Assembly (NCBI GenBank): GCA_019096065.1
Contig: JAGUCH010000002.1
Location: 6,026,501 to 6,090,500, forward strand
Length of the DNA: 64,000 nt
Source of the DNA: Paracyclopina nana
Lineage: Eukaryota > Arthropoda > Copepoda > Cyclopoida > Cyclopettidae
Direction of reading: 5' to 3'
In this document: positions 12,006-21,768 of the stretch, one piece after another
Layout of the letters: every line of letters begins with the position of its first letter
Numbering within the stretch: position 1 is the first letter of the stretch
Position numbers and translations under genes: made by a program
Notes under the pieces: model-generated
Seen by the model: the letters and a program-made list of their open reading frames with translations, nothing else
What the model was told of the DNA's origin: nothing
Database searches by the model: none

Positions 12006-12937
12006 TCAAGTTTCAGCTGGATCTATTTTTTCAAAAGACTCTTCTGTGTCATCAGTTTCAGAGTCTCTTTGGTTGCTTTTCTGATCGACAGCAGGAGGGG
12101 TCTTTGGCTTGACGAAGTTGTCTTCGGACTCGTCCTGGAGTTTGTTGGAATCCCAACTTTTATTATTAAGCTCTTCGTCAGCGCCAGCATGGTCAGGATG
12201 ATTGCTAAACTCAGTAGTTGCAATTGACTCTTGCTCCTCGCAAAACTCGGGCACAAAAAACTCTTCTTGCTTTGATAGAGGCATGACAAATTCTATGGCA
12301 GACGACGTGTAGATCTCCAATGCTGGATAGGCACAAAGGCCCCTCGAGACAATATACTCCTTCAGCTTTGGATAAACTCTGAAGATACCCATGTAAATAG
12401 ACAAGGTGTTTCTGAATGGAAAGCTAGCCATGACCACAAAATTGGGTTTGGGTAAATGCATGACTTTGTACCCATGTTTTGTCACGAGCTCCAGCTCTTC
12501 CGTGTCGGGCTTCTCGGAGCCTAGAAGAAGAAATTTTTGCAAAGGCCACCTTCCCGACTCTCAATTAGGGTAAACTTACCAGATGCTAGGATCACTCCAA
12601 CAGCGTATCTTAGATCATTTTCAGCGGTGGAATCGGGGTCATCATAATAGATGCCAACGTGCTCTCTATTGTAAACTAGACTGCAGGCTTCAGTGAAAAG
12701 TTCGCCAGCGTTCTTGTACGGGCCCTTTCCAGATTTATAGGCCAACACGATTGGGCCGCGACTCGGCTCAACCGTGGAAACCTCTATGGTCGTGAATATT
12801 CCAGACTGAACAATGTAAAACACGCAGCACACAAGGACCAAAAGCAAGGCAGAACCAATTAAAATTAGTGGATGCACCGGCAGAAGAAATTCTGCTAACT
12901 TATCGTCAATCGTTGGCTCCATTTTGCTAATTTGCAC
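12006..12937 (-). CDS. TEX264: TEX264-like ER-phagy receptor
   Basis: Exons 12937-12580 and 12520-12006, with a 59-bp intron, give 290 residues from the first ATG, or 285 from the second (MEPTIDDK), which I think is the likelier start. TEX264 is a single-pass ER protein with a cytosolic GyrI-like domain and a disordered tail carrying an LC3-interacting region; it drives degradation of ER at three-way junctions. Here an N-terminal transmembrane helix (about residues 20-47) is followed by a GyrI-like region containing YKSGKGPYKNAGELF, VGIYYDDPDS and LRYAVGVILASG. An acidic, Ser/Asp/Lys-rich tail follows, ending DTEESFEKIDPAET. The SFEKI segment (F282, I285 in the longer form) fits the LIR consensus and sits in the same place as the human TEX264 LIR. 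Confidence 0.87.
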
Positions 12938-13216
12938 TTTACGGTTACGATAGAACAGCTCGTTTTCGCCCTCTTCAATTTCCCGAACAGCTAGGTAGTT
13001 TACTAGCTGATTGTTAATTTCTCAAGTCTCAGCTCATTCAGCTGCGGCTGCGAGCTTCGGAGTTTGTTGACAGTTGACAATTTATTTAAGCAAGCGCCAA
13101 GCGGCAAGCGCGCGAAAGTTCAAAATACGCGGTTGAGAAAACTGAACCTAGAAAAAGTGCTGCATTATAATTATAGCGACTGCATGACATGGAAGGCAAA
13201 GGCATATTGAACATAT

Positions 13217-15190
13217 TTATGAGGTCAGAGCGTCTGAAACGATGCTGTCGTCTTCGACTAAGAGAGCAGCTTCATCTGCGAATGGGTAGCCACCTCCCGA
13301 TCCTGGAGCAGGAGGCAAATAGGGATTGATGCCACCAACGAAGTTACCGCAAGTTGAGGTGGAGCAGCTGCCGTAACCAGGCTTCTGCATGAAATCCTGA
13401 CAAGTGTTACAGTAGTCCGATTGCTGGCATTGGGGCTGGCAGACCTTGCGTTGTACCATTCTACACTGTTGAGGACCCTTGGTCTTGACGCAAGTTGCCA
13501 CGGGGATGTCGAAGCATTGCTGCTTTGTAGTCTTTCTCCCGCAAACGATCTTCTTGATGCGGATGCTCTTCGTTATGGTAGTTTCCAAGCAATCGACCTT
13601 GGCATCGGGTAAGTTAGCGCAGTGCTGCTTTGTCACTTTTTCAACTCTGCATTGTGCTAAATTGATCTTGACACTGCCGAAAGCTTGCTGCTTTTCAATG
13701 CTGTAGTCTCCAGAGGTGATGTTCAAGCATTCCGTTTTCGTGACAGGCACACAATTGACCTTGGTTCTTGTAATTGGCTTGGACACTTGCTTGTACTCAA
13801 TCCTGTACCTTGTGATAGGATTTTGGTTGCACTTCTTCTCCCACTTGAAGCCACCTGGAATGACTCTCTGGACTTGAGTGGGCTGATTGACCAAGACTTG
13901 TCTGCACATCTTCTTCTTCTCCGTCCTGCAGCATTGTTGGTTGTAGTTGACATTGCAGGTTTGCGCTTGAGAACAAACAGGGGTCCGAACGGCTTCGCAG
14001 TCTCCGTACTGGCCATTAGCTACGGCATTGGGATCTGAGATACCATCGGCGGGCTGGGGGCAAACTGTCTGGGTGTTGAACTGGTTGGTTGAGCAGACAT
14101 TGGTGCCAGAATCGCAAGTGCCATAGTTGGCGCAAGGGTTTGTCGTGCAAACGGGTACATCGATGTCATAGCAGACTTGCCTAAAAACGGTTTAAGTCTT
14201 TGAATTTTTTTAGATTGCGACATGAATTAGTTACCTGTAAATCGGTCTGTTTTGAGTGACAGTGATGGTCTGATCTGGCAACTTAACCTGTTCCAACCGG
14301 CAATTTTGCTCATTGACCTCGTACGGAACGCGGACTTGCTCTGTGGTTGTCACTGTATCAGTGTAGTTCTCCTTTTCACAAGCATTCGTATCGATGTCAT
14401 AGCACTTCTGCTTGGTCTCGTTGCCTTCCAGCTTGAGAACGTCATTTTCCCATTGGACGTTCTCGACGTGCTCTCGGTTCTCTGAGCTGCAAACTTCTTC
14501 CTCGTAATCCCAGCATTTGTACAGGGGCGCTTTCCTGCATTTGGATGACGTGAAGGTCTTTGGCACGATTTCCTCAACAATTCCGCATTCGGGGACTTCA
14601 ACGTTGTTGCAAATCCTCTTCTTGGTGACTGGACAAGAAGCCTGTTCCACTTCCGGATCGCAAACTCGGTCCCAGCTGATGTAGCAATTCTCCTCTTTGT
14701 TGAGGCAGCAGTTCTGGTTTTCAAATCCACAGCAGTAGTTGGTCAGCCCACAGACACTATTGCCGCTATTGCCCGAGTCGTCGATCGGCTTGTAGAATCC
14801 GGGATCAGGATTGGGGCTGTATTGGTCATTGTAGGGCGGCCTTGATGAGTCAAAATAGGGTGGTCTAGAAGGGTCGTTGTAGGGAGGCCTTGAGGGGTCA
14901 TTATAGGGAGGTCTATAAAGGTCATCATTGTAAGGGGGTCGCGCTGAATTGTAGGGAGGCCGACCATAATTCATGAGTTGGGCATCGGCTTCTGCTTCAG
15001 CCTCAGCTTGAGGCTCAGCTTTCGCAAGGAAGGCAAGTAAGGCCAGTAAAAGCAATGGCTAGAAATCAGAATAATTTTGCTGTTTGAACTCTTCCTTTTA
15101 AAGAGAAAGCTTTAAAATAACGAATGTACATCAAGAAAAATGCAAAAGCTAGCATGTGCAAAATTAGCAAATTACCCTCCAGAGATCCAT
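13217..15190 (-). CDS. Secreted Cys-rich protein with N-terminal RPPYND repeats
   Basis: Exons 15190-15176 (five codons), 15058-14235 and 14180-13217 give 600 residues. The first two exons together form a signal peptide (MDLWRPLLLLALLAFLAKA), which supports the tiny first exon. Six RPPY(N/F)-type repeats follow, then two long Cys-rich blocks. Spacings such as CCGFENQNCC, CYDID(T/V)xxC and CxxxxxTKxxC recur roughly every 20-30 residues, with blocks of Val/Thr/Lys/Gln between them. This resembles large arthropod extracellular Cys-rich proteins of cuticle or matrix, in which short hairpins are pinned by disulphides. I cannot name a family. Asn-x-Thr/Ser sites are present (NETK, NYTD, NITS). The gene is transcribed towards TEX264. 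Its Cys-rich exons have higher GC than the flanks. Confidence 0.85.
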
Positions 15191-16324
15191 ATTGGCAGTG
15201 AAGATTCTTTCGACAGAGTGAACAAAGTGCGAACAACAACTTTGCATTTTATGCCTCGTGAGCGCGCCCATGAGCTTGATGAGCAGACTTCGGCTAATTG
15301 AAAATTGCTTTGCTGCACTCAAGGGCTTTAGCAAATTCTACAATGAACGACTCTTTCTGCTTGTATCAGTAAACGACATTACAATCGATTATGCTTTCGC
15401 CAAATCATGATAGCTTTTTTTAATGTAAATGCAAGTGCAGTTTCTGACAAAATCAAAGAGAATGGCATCAAGATGCAAAAATATAGCTTACAATGCACGT
15501 AGTTTGGAAAATTAAATAAGGCCACCGTTATTGGTCAGACAATCATTTAGAAACGGACAAATTATAAACACTCGCTACTTTATTCTCACCAAAATATAAG
15601 GAAAGAATAAGTTGGTTTACTTGAAAATGACGATCGCATTATTTTGTAATAGTCGGGGTTCACATGGTCCAAATTTGTGCACGCAATTTTCTTTTAGTTG
15701 ATGATGGTGTTTGCCTTGGGACTTTATAAACATAAGGTTCAAAGACTCTTCTGTTTTACAGCAGCTCATATTCTCTGGATTCCAGATTCATTTACTAGAT
15801 CAAGGCCGGGAAAAGCTCATAATTTCACAGGGTGATTCCGAAATCCAAAGCAAAGATGATTGGTGTCGCGTAACATGCTTTGAAGGAATTAATTTTGAAA
15901 TATTGCTTTTCCGTTGCCATGAGAAAAAGTCTGGTGGGAATGAAAACATTGCACATTAGCAGGCCTCTTCTGCAACAATAATATCATAGCCAAGTCAGTG
16001 CAGAAAATCATGTTTGGGAGTCGTATTTAGTTTATCTGGCATGAAACATAAACAATTTCACTAATAGCCACAGCGAAGCCAATGCAATGCAGCGAAATAT
16101 GTGAGCAAAACTGATGCAAATAATTGAGCCAACAGATTTTCCATTTACTTTCTCACGGGCTACCAAATAATTCGAATGCATAAAAAGCGAAAAAATGCTC
16201 CGATGCAGATAATATAGAGTTTGCCCACAACAAATTAAATGCGCTTTTGCAAGGGGAGATGCACTAAATATGAATTCAAAGATTACTCTATCACTCCCAT
16301 TGCATGTATCATATCACCTGCGAA
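15191..16324. other. Intergenic, AT-rich
   Basis: Apart from the candidate promoter at 15245 nothing is recognised. An 82-codon plus-strand frame at 15711-15959 has no domain features or splice context and looks like chance. Confidence 0.4.
15245..15255 (-). promoter_or_regulatory. Candidate TATA box of the Cys-rich secreted protein gene
   Basis: On the minus strand GGCATAAAATGC lies about 60 bp upstream of the start codon, with TTGTTCACT initiator-like sequence between. The position is reasonable for a short 5' UTR, but this is inference. Confidence 0.35.
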
Positions 16325-16933
16325 CCACATTGACTTGAGAGAAAACCTAACCTAGACTTCGTCAACCACCCCTAAACCTATATATTTTCTGAAAGCTTAT
16401 GTCCCAAGGGTTTGTTTGAGGGTAGTTATAAAATCCTGGCCTGTCCCTCCTCATAACATAGAATTTTAAAAAACCTCTAGCTCCTTTGGGCGTGCTTTTT
16501 TCACTGAGTAGAGCTTCAAACACCCATCATAAAATCAAAAGGGCTAACTTTTTTTTATTTCATAAGCAAATCGCTAGAATGACCAGGAAAGGAGATATGG
16601 AGTGCCAAACTTTGTATTAAATTGTGACAAATGTTCTGCTACTTGAAAAATTGTCCCTCTGTATCTCTTTTCCTGGTCATCCTAGCAACTTGCTTATGAA
16701 ATAAAAAAGTTAGCCCTTTTTGATTTTAAGAGGGGTGTTTGAAGCTCAATTAAGCGAAAAAAGCCCGCCAAAGAGAGCTAGAGGTTTTTAAAGATTTTAT
16801 GTTATGAGGAGGGATAGGCCAGGATTGTAAGACTATCACCAAACGAACCCTTGGGACATAAGCTTTCAGAAAATGTATAGGTTTAGGGGTGGTTGACGAA
16901 GTCTAGGTTAGGTTTTCTCTCAAGTCAATGTGG
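16325..16933. mobile_element. 609-bp palindromic MITE-like element, family P1, copy 1
   Basis: The termini CCACATTGACTTGAGAG and its complement bound two arms of about 270 bp that match along their whole length in inverted orientation, around a spacer near 16600-16660. Internal landmarks in both arms are CATAAGCTTTCAGAAAATGT, TTATGAAATAAA and a tract of GGTTAGGTTTTC. Flanks read AA on both sides. No coding capacity is seen. A related element lies at 49713-50310. Confidence 0.8.
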
Positions 16934-17276
16934 AACCTTATGACACATTCGGCGAAGCACCTATCCTTTAAGAGACACCTAACATATTAGTAACAAGAAT
17001 ACCCCTAATTAAAGGGTTGCATGTACGTAGTTCGCTGCCTTAGAGGTAGTGGGTGACGTCAATGACTAACCAGTACATACAGGTCTTTAGCCCTAATTAA
17101 CACGTTATCCTATTTATTCAAGCATTCGCTTCATTACATATACCATAAGGTCAGAGACTTCAATGAGTTTTGGGAGCATACATAACGCAATTATTTACCG
17201 CGCTAATGCATTATTTTTTTAAGTCAAGGTTGAGTTCCAAGTCATCTAATTTAGAGAGAATACTAGTCTTTTCCTT
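16934..17276. other. Intergenic
   Basis: No gene or repeat is recognised between the palindromic element and the end of the orphan ORF. Confidence 0.4.
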
Positions 17277-17624
17277 TCAGCCCTTATTGCTCTTTTTGCC
17301 ATTTTTCGAATCCGATTCTTCAATGCTATCGATATTGTTTTTACAGCCAGTCTTTAGCTCAACGCTTCGATGGTTGTTATTCACTTCCCTCTTAGTGATG
17401 TTAGCAAGGGCAGTATCAACATCCACAAGCTTAGTCAGATTAACGACGGCATAATGGTCCCACTCATCAATTCTCGCGAGAGCGATAACAGCCCTTTTCA
17501 AGTTTTTGACGGGGCATCTTTCAAGTTTGATCTCCAACTCCTTGAGAGATTCAGCTGAGACTGCATCGCCGCTTCCACCCAATAGTCGCTTTGATGCCCT
17601 CTTCTCATCTTTTTTTGGCCGCAT
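17277..17624 (-). CDS. Orphan lysine-rich small protein
   Basis: An ATG at 17624 opens 115 codons on the minus strand without introns. The N-terminus is very basic (MRPKKDEKRASKRLL). The middle (ESLKELEIKLERCPVKNLKR and on to about residue 75) looks like amphipathic helices with a DEWDHY segment, and the tail is charged (SDSKNGKKSNKG). The composition would fit a small nuclear or nucleolar protein. I recognise no family. The frame is long for this AT-rich intergenic DNA, and its composition is protein-like rather than repeat-like. It lies between two mobile elements, so it may be a relic or one exon of a larger gene. Confidence 0.4.
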   Translation of the reverse strand: MRPKKDEKRASKRLLGGSGDAVSAESLKELEIKLERCPVKNLKRAVIALARIDEWDHYAVVNLTKLVDVDTALANITKREVNNNHRSVELKTGCKNNIDSIEESDSKNGKKSNKG

Positions 17625-18065
17625 TGCAACAAATTTCAATTGAACTCGATGACCAAAGCTGCGGAATGTTCTCTGTTAATCAGTGCTTTTGTTTACTCTC
17701 GAATTTCGAAAGCGCGCAATCGATTCAACTCCAACCAGACTAACCTAATCGGCTATTCCGCAATTGTCGATCGAAGTACTTACTTTCAAAGTTAGACGAT
17801 GATCCAAATGGAGTAGAAATCCACGCGTTGCCCAGTGCTTATTCTAGCCTTAAACTTCAATTGCTCATCGATCCATTTGGATTTGTTGAAAACCAACAAC
17901 GCAGCTGAGAAGGCTTTATTTTGAATTTTTGAGCAGTCTCTTTTCCGGTTGGATTTCCGGTTCGACTCTTCGAGCTGTCACTGACAGCGGCTGTAGTGAT
18001 GGAACGAGCTCGAACTCGACTCGGCAACTAGAAACTAGACAGCAAAACTTGGCTCGGAGTGCATA
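17625..18065. other. Intergenic with TCGA-rich sequence
   Basis: No gene is seen. Runs of TCGAGCGAGTTC-like and CTCGAACTCGAC sequence occur at 17985-18030 and continue after the element at 18435-18545, so the element split one TCGA-rich stretch. Confidence 0.4.
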
Positions 18066-18434
18066 TGGGCCTGGTCATCTGAGGCTTTTTGTCCCTATGT
18101 GAGCAAAACTTGACACATTGTGTAGTGAAGTTACCAAAATTTGTCACTTTGCGACACAGCACAACTCAGACAAACACAAGGAAAAAAGTTTGTTTTGATT
18201 CATGAGTTACCAGTGTAAACAGAAAGTTATACTAAGCAAAGTTGGGCTCTTTTTGGTAAAAAATGTAGAAAAATTCATCAAGTCATCTGGTTAAGTTTGT
18301 TTTGGTTGCTAGTTACATGGTCATCTGTTTGTCACTCCTTGACACTATTCTTTGCGTCACGAAGTTACCTTTTTCATGACACTCCAAAAACATCAATCTA
18401 AAAAAATTTTGAACACACTAAATGACCAGGCCCA
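18066..18434. mobile_element. 369-bp MITE with TA target duplication, family P2, copy 1
   Basis: The terminal inverted repeat is TGGGCCTGGTCAT, flanked on both sides by TA (18064-18065 and 18435-18436), which fits a Tc1/mariner-type non-autonomous element. Internal segments TTGGTTGCTAGTTACATGG and CACTCCTTGACACT recur at 61094-61482. Confidence 0.75.
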
Positions 18435-18436
18435 TA

Positions 18437-19854
18437 ATGTCCAACTCAAACTCGCTCGAAAAAAATTTCTTCAACTCAAGTAATGGAACGAGACGGAATA
18501 ATTTGAATCGAGCGACTTCTCAGTTCGATCGAGCGAGTTCTTGCCCGAAAATTTGATATTTTTACTTAATAAACTCTTGAAAATCATGAAAAATGCAGGG
18601 GGAAAATGAAATTTGCAAACATGGCTGACTTTTTTAAAAATCAGAAATATAAGAAGAAAATCATTATTAAATTCTTGATGTCAGCCACTGCAATCCCAAA
18701 AATTGGAAATTTTTTCATAATAATTTAATATTACCTAGAAAATTCCTTAATAAGTGGCTATTTTTCACCAATTTGTGGCTATTTTAAACAATTTTTCTGA
18801 GATAGCCAAACGTGGCTATTTTAGGGGAAAATCTGGCTACAACCCGCTCAAATTTTCTGGTCACCCTGAAAGCAAGAAACTGCAAGATTTCTCAATGTTT
18901 TTTCCGGACAGCCCCGATGTAGTTGTATGACCCAGCAACCAGCTTCAACGGGATTTTCAAGGGGTGACTTTGGACCAAGAGAAGCTTTTTACAGAATATT
19001 TTGTTAAATCGTGCCCAAAGAATGATGCAGTAGTCAAGACTCAAGAAAATACATGCACCTTTGCTTAGCCAGACAACCTTGCCTGAAACAAGACTGAAAA
19101 CTTTCAGTCTATGTCCGCTCGCAATAATAACTTTTAGGTAGGTAGGTAATTACCACTTTTCCTGAATCTTGTTGCTATTAAAAAATTCATCGGTTTTGGA
19201 ATCGTTGCAAGTGATAACCTGCGAAAAACGGGGGTCTAAATTTCAGGGTGGCATTCCCAAACGGGTTTAAAATCGGGTCATTACAATGTGCTTACCGTTT
19301 TTTAGGTATATAGTATTTGGGTGGGACCCAAAATCAGGCTTAAAAAATCGAGTTCCTAGCGCTCCCAGGGGGCATCAGGGGGGATGCGCAATATTTCAAA
19401 ACCATTAATTTGGTCTTAGTGAGCTACCTCAGTCTCAATGAAGTTTTAGTCAAACTGTATCAGTGTTTAGTCAATCTCTATGTCTATGCATAGTGTTAAG
19501 TCACCATCAATGCAGTGGATTGTCAATTTCTTAGAGGAATTCTCAATTCCTTGCAAAAACGAATGGGTTGATAATACCAAAACACTTCGCTCTAATTATT
19601 TGATTTTGTATAAGCTAGCTAATATAATTTTCATTAAAATTATATGATTTTCAGTCATTCCATGAATATGCACTTCTGCTTTTTTAATAAAACAGGTTAA
19701 TAAAAAATTATTAATAAAAAAGTTTGAAAACATAAGAATATTTATATGATTGCAGAATAAGATATTATCATATCTAGTTGGATAAAATTATAAAAATTAA
19801 AACACCAAACAATTATCATACTCATAGAATAGAAGTTGATGATGCTTTTGTTTA
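18437..19854. other. Intergenic, AT-rich
   Basis: At 18760-18850 GTGGCTATTTT recurs three times in 80 bp. Otherwise no gene, RNA or complete element is recognised. Confidence 0.4.
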
Positions 19855-21429
19855 AGGGCCACTGACTGGCTCCCTTGAAGAATCCATTCAGTAGACCCGA
19901 GAGCTTTCCGAAAATGTTATGGGCCATTTGGAAGGTCTACCCCTAGGTAGTAACTGTACCAAAGGGTTTTGCCCTCGGGCCCCTGGGAGGGGAGATATGG
20001 GCCCTCAAAGTTTGGGGAAATTCTTATGTAGTAAAACTTTGGACCCCTCTCACTGCCATATGAATCAACTTTTATCTACCCATTTTTTGTGCATTGTTAG
20101 GCCCCCTATGGGTGTCTCAGAGAATGGACTAAAAGTTGTTGTCCTTCATGCCCACTGTGCTCTAGCGGCTGAAATGTGTTTTTTAGGGGGTAACTTTGGA
20201 GCAAAATTGAGCAACCTTCCCCCGGTGGAATTTTTTTCTTTTTTTGCACAGAGTCAGCCAAAGATAAGTACTTTCAAATAAAAAAATAAAAAAAATACAC
20301 TTTTTTGTTTGAGGGCAGATATTGTCTGTCAAAGTTAGCCCATTTTGGCCCTAATAACTTTGTTAAACAGACTTTGAATATAAGAGCTAAAAATGAAATT
20401 TTATTATAATTATAGGGACAAATGAACAATATTTATTTCTGTCATTTTTTATTTTGGCGGCGTTTTGGGGCACTTCCTTAATAAACAATTTTCAGTTTTT
20501 TGAAAATATTGAGCAAATTGTAAAACCTTATTTTTTAGGGATACAGTGCAAATACCTGAGCTGAAAATTAAATTTTATTATAAATATGGGGTATGATGAA
20601 CAACTTTTGCTTATGCCATAATTTGATGTGATCAACTTAAATCGTACAAATTAAGCAAACTATGATGCATTTACTGTAAAACTACCCTAACAATTGGTTC
20701 AATAATATAATGACAAAAATAAAAGTTGCTCATCACATACCATATTTATAATAAAATTTCAATTTCAGTTCATTTTTTGCATGTTCATTTAATGAAATCA
20801 AAACTTAATGACTATTTACTCAATATTTTCAAAAAACTAAAAATTATTTATTAAGGAAGTGCCCCAAAACGCCGCCAAAATAAAAAATGACAGAAATAAA
20901 TATTGTTCATTTGTCCCTATAATTATAATAAAATTTCATTTTTAGCTCTTATATTCAAAGTCTGTTTAACAAAGTTATTAGGGCCAAAATGGGCTAACTT
21001 TGACAGACAATATCTGCCCTCAAACAAAAAAGTGTATTTTTTTTATTTTTTTATTTGAAAGTACTTATCTTTGGCTGACTCTGTGCAAAAAAAGAAAAAA
21101 ATTCCACCGGGGGAAGGTTGCTCAATTTTGCTCCAAAGTTACCCCCTAAAAAACACATTTCAGCCGCTAGAGCACAGTGGGCATGAAGGACAACAACTTT
21201 TAGTCCATTCTCTGAGACACCCATAGGGGGCCTAACAATGCACAAAAAATGGGTAGATAAAAGTTGATTCATATGGCAGTGAGAGGGGTCCAAAGTTTTA
21301 CTACATAAGAATTTCCCCAAACTTTGAGGGCCCATATCTCCCCTCCCAGGGGCCCGAGGGCAAAACCCTTTGGTACAGTTACTACCTAGGGGTAGACCTT
21401 CCAAATGGCCCATAACATTTTCGGAAAGT
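19855..21429. mobile_element. Long palindromic element, family P3, copy 1 (one end truncated)
   Basis: The left end AGGGCCACTGACTGGCTCCC is preceded by TA at 19853-19854. Two inverted arms of about 750 bp face each other around a spacer near 20620-20705; the outer 600 bp or so of the arms match almost perfectly. The right end stops at 21429 about 60 bp short, because the terminal segment with GTCTACTGAATGG is missing. Each arm holds the same 120-codon frame (MGHLEGLPLGSNCTKGFCPR...), on the plus strand at 19919-20281 and on the minus strand at 21051-21413. It looks like no known protein and is probably a by-product of arm sequence. The second copy is at 42781-44403. Confidence 0.88.
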
Positions 21430-21768
21430 TCTTATAGTTGCATATTCTATGCGCATAGAGTGTGTATAAAAAAAGAAGTAGAAACGCATTTTCAAGGTTC
21501 CCCATTCATGCGTAGGTTGAGAGTTACGAACATTTTCTCAATGCACTGAGGGTGGTACAAAAAAAGATACGTACTGTGATGAAATCGTATGGCATATAAC
21601 CAAAAGAAGAAATTCCATTCACTCAATTATTTCATTTCGTTCAAACCAGCAAAGAGGATTTTCGGGATCGATTTACCACACCGTGCAAGATATACGCAAT
21701 GGAATGGTAGCGAGCGCAAAGGTTAAAAATTTTCTTCAGTTAGTCACAGGATTCCAAATGATCTTGAA
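21430..21768. promoter_or_regulatory. Upstream region of the Gly-rich secreted protein gene
   Basis: It lies between the truncated palindrome and the next start codon. No core promoter motif is convincing. Confidence 0.3.

Noticed and set aside
14350-14730. Arg/Thr-rich 126-codon frame within the Cys-rich gene
   Set aside because: It is a shifted reading of the exon whose correct frame has a signal peptide and regular Cys spacing.
19919-21413. Four 120-codon frames beginning MGHLEG in the palindrome arms as genes
   Set aside because: They are the same arm sequence repeated in inverted copies, with no recognisable domain; the identity comes from the DNA repeat, not from protein constraint.
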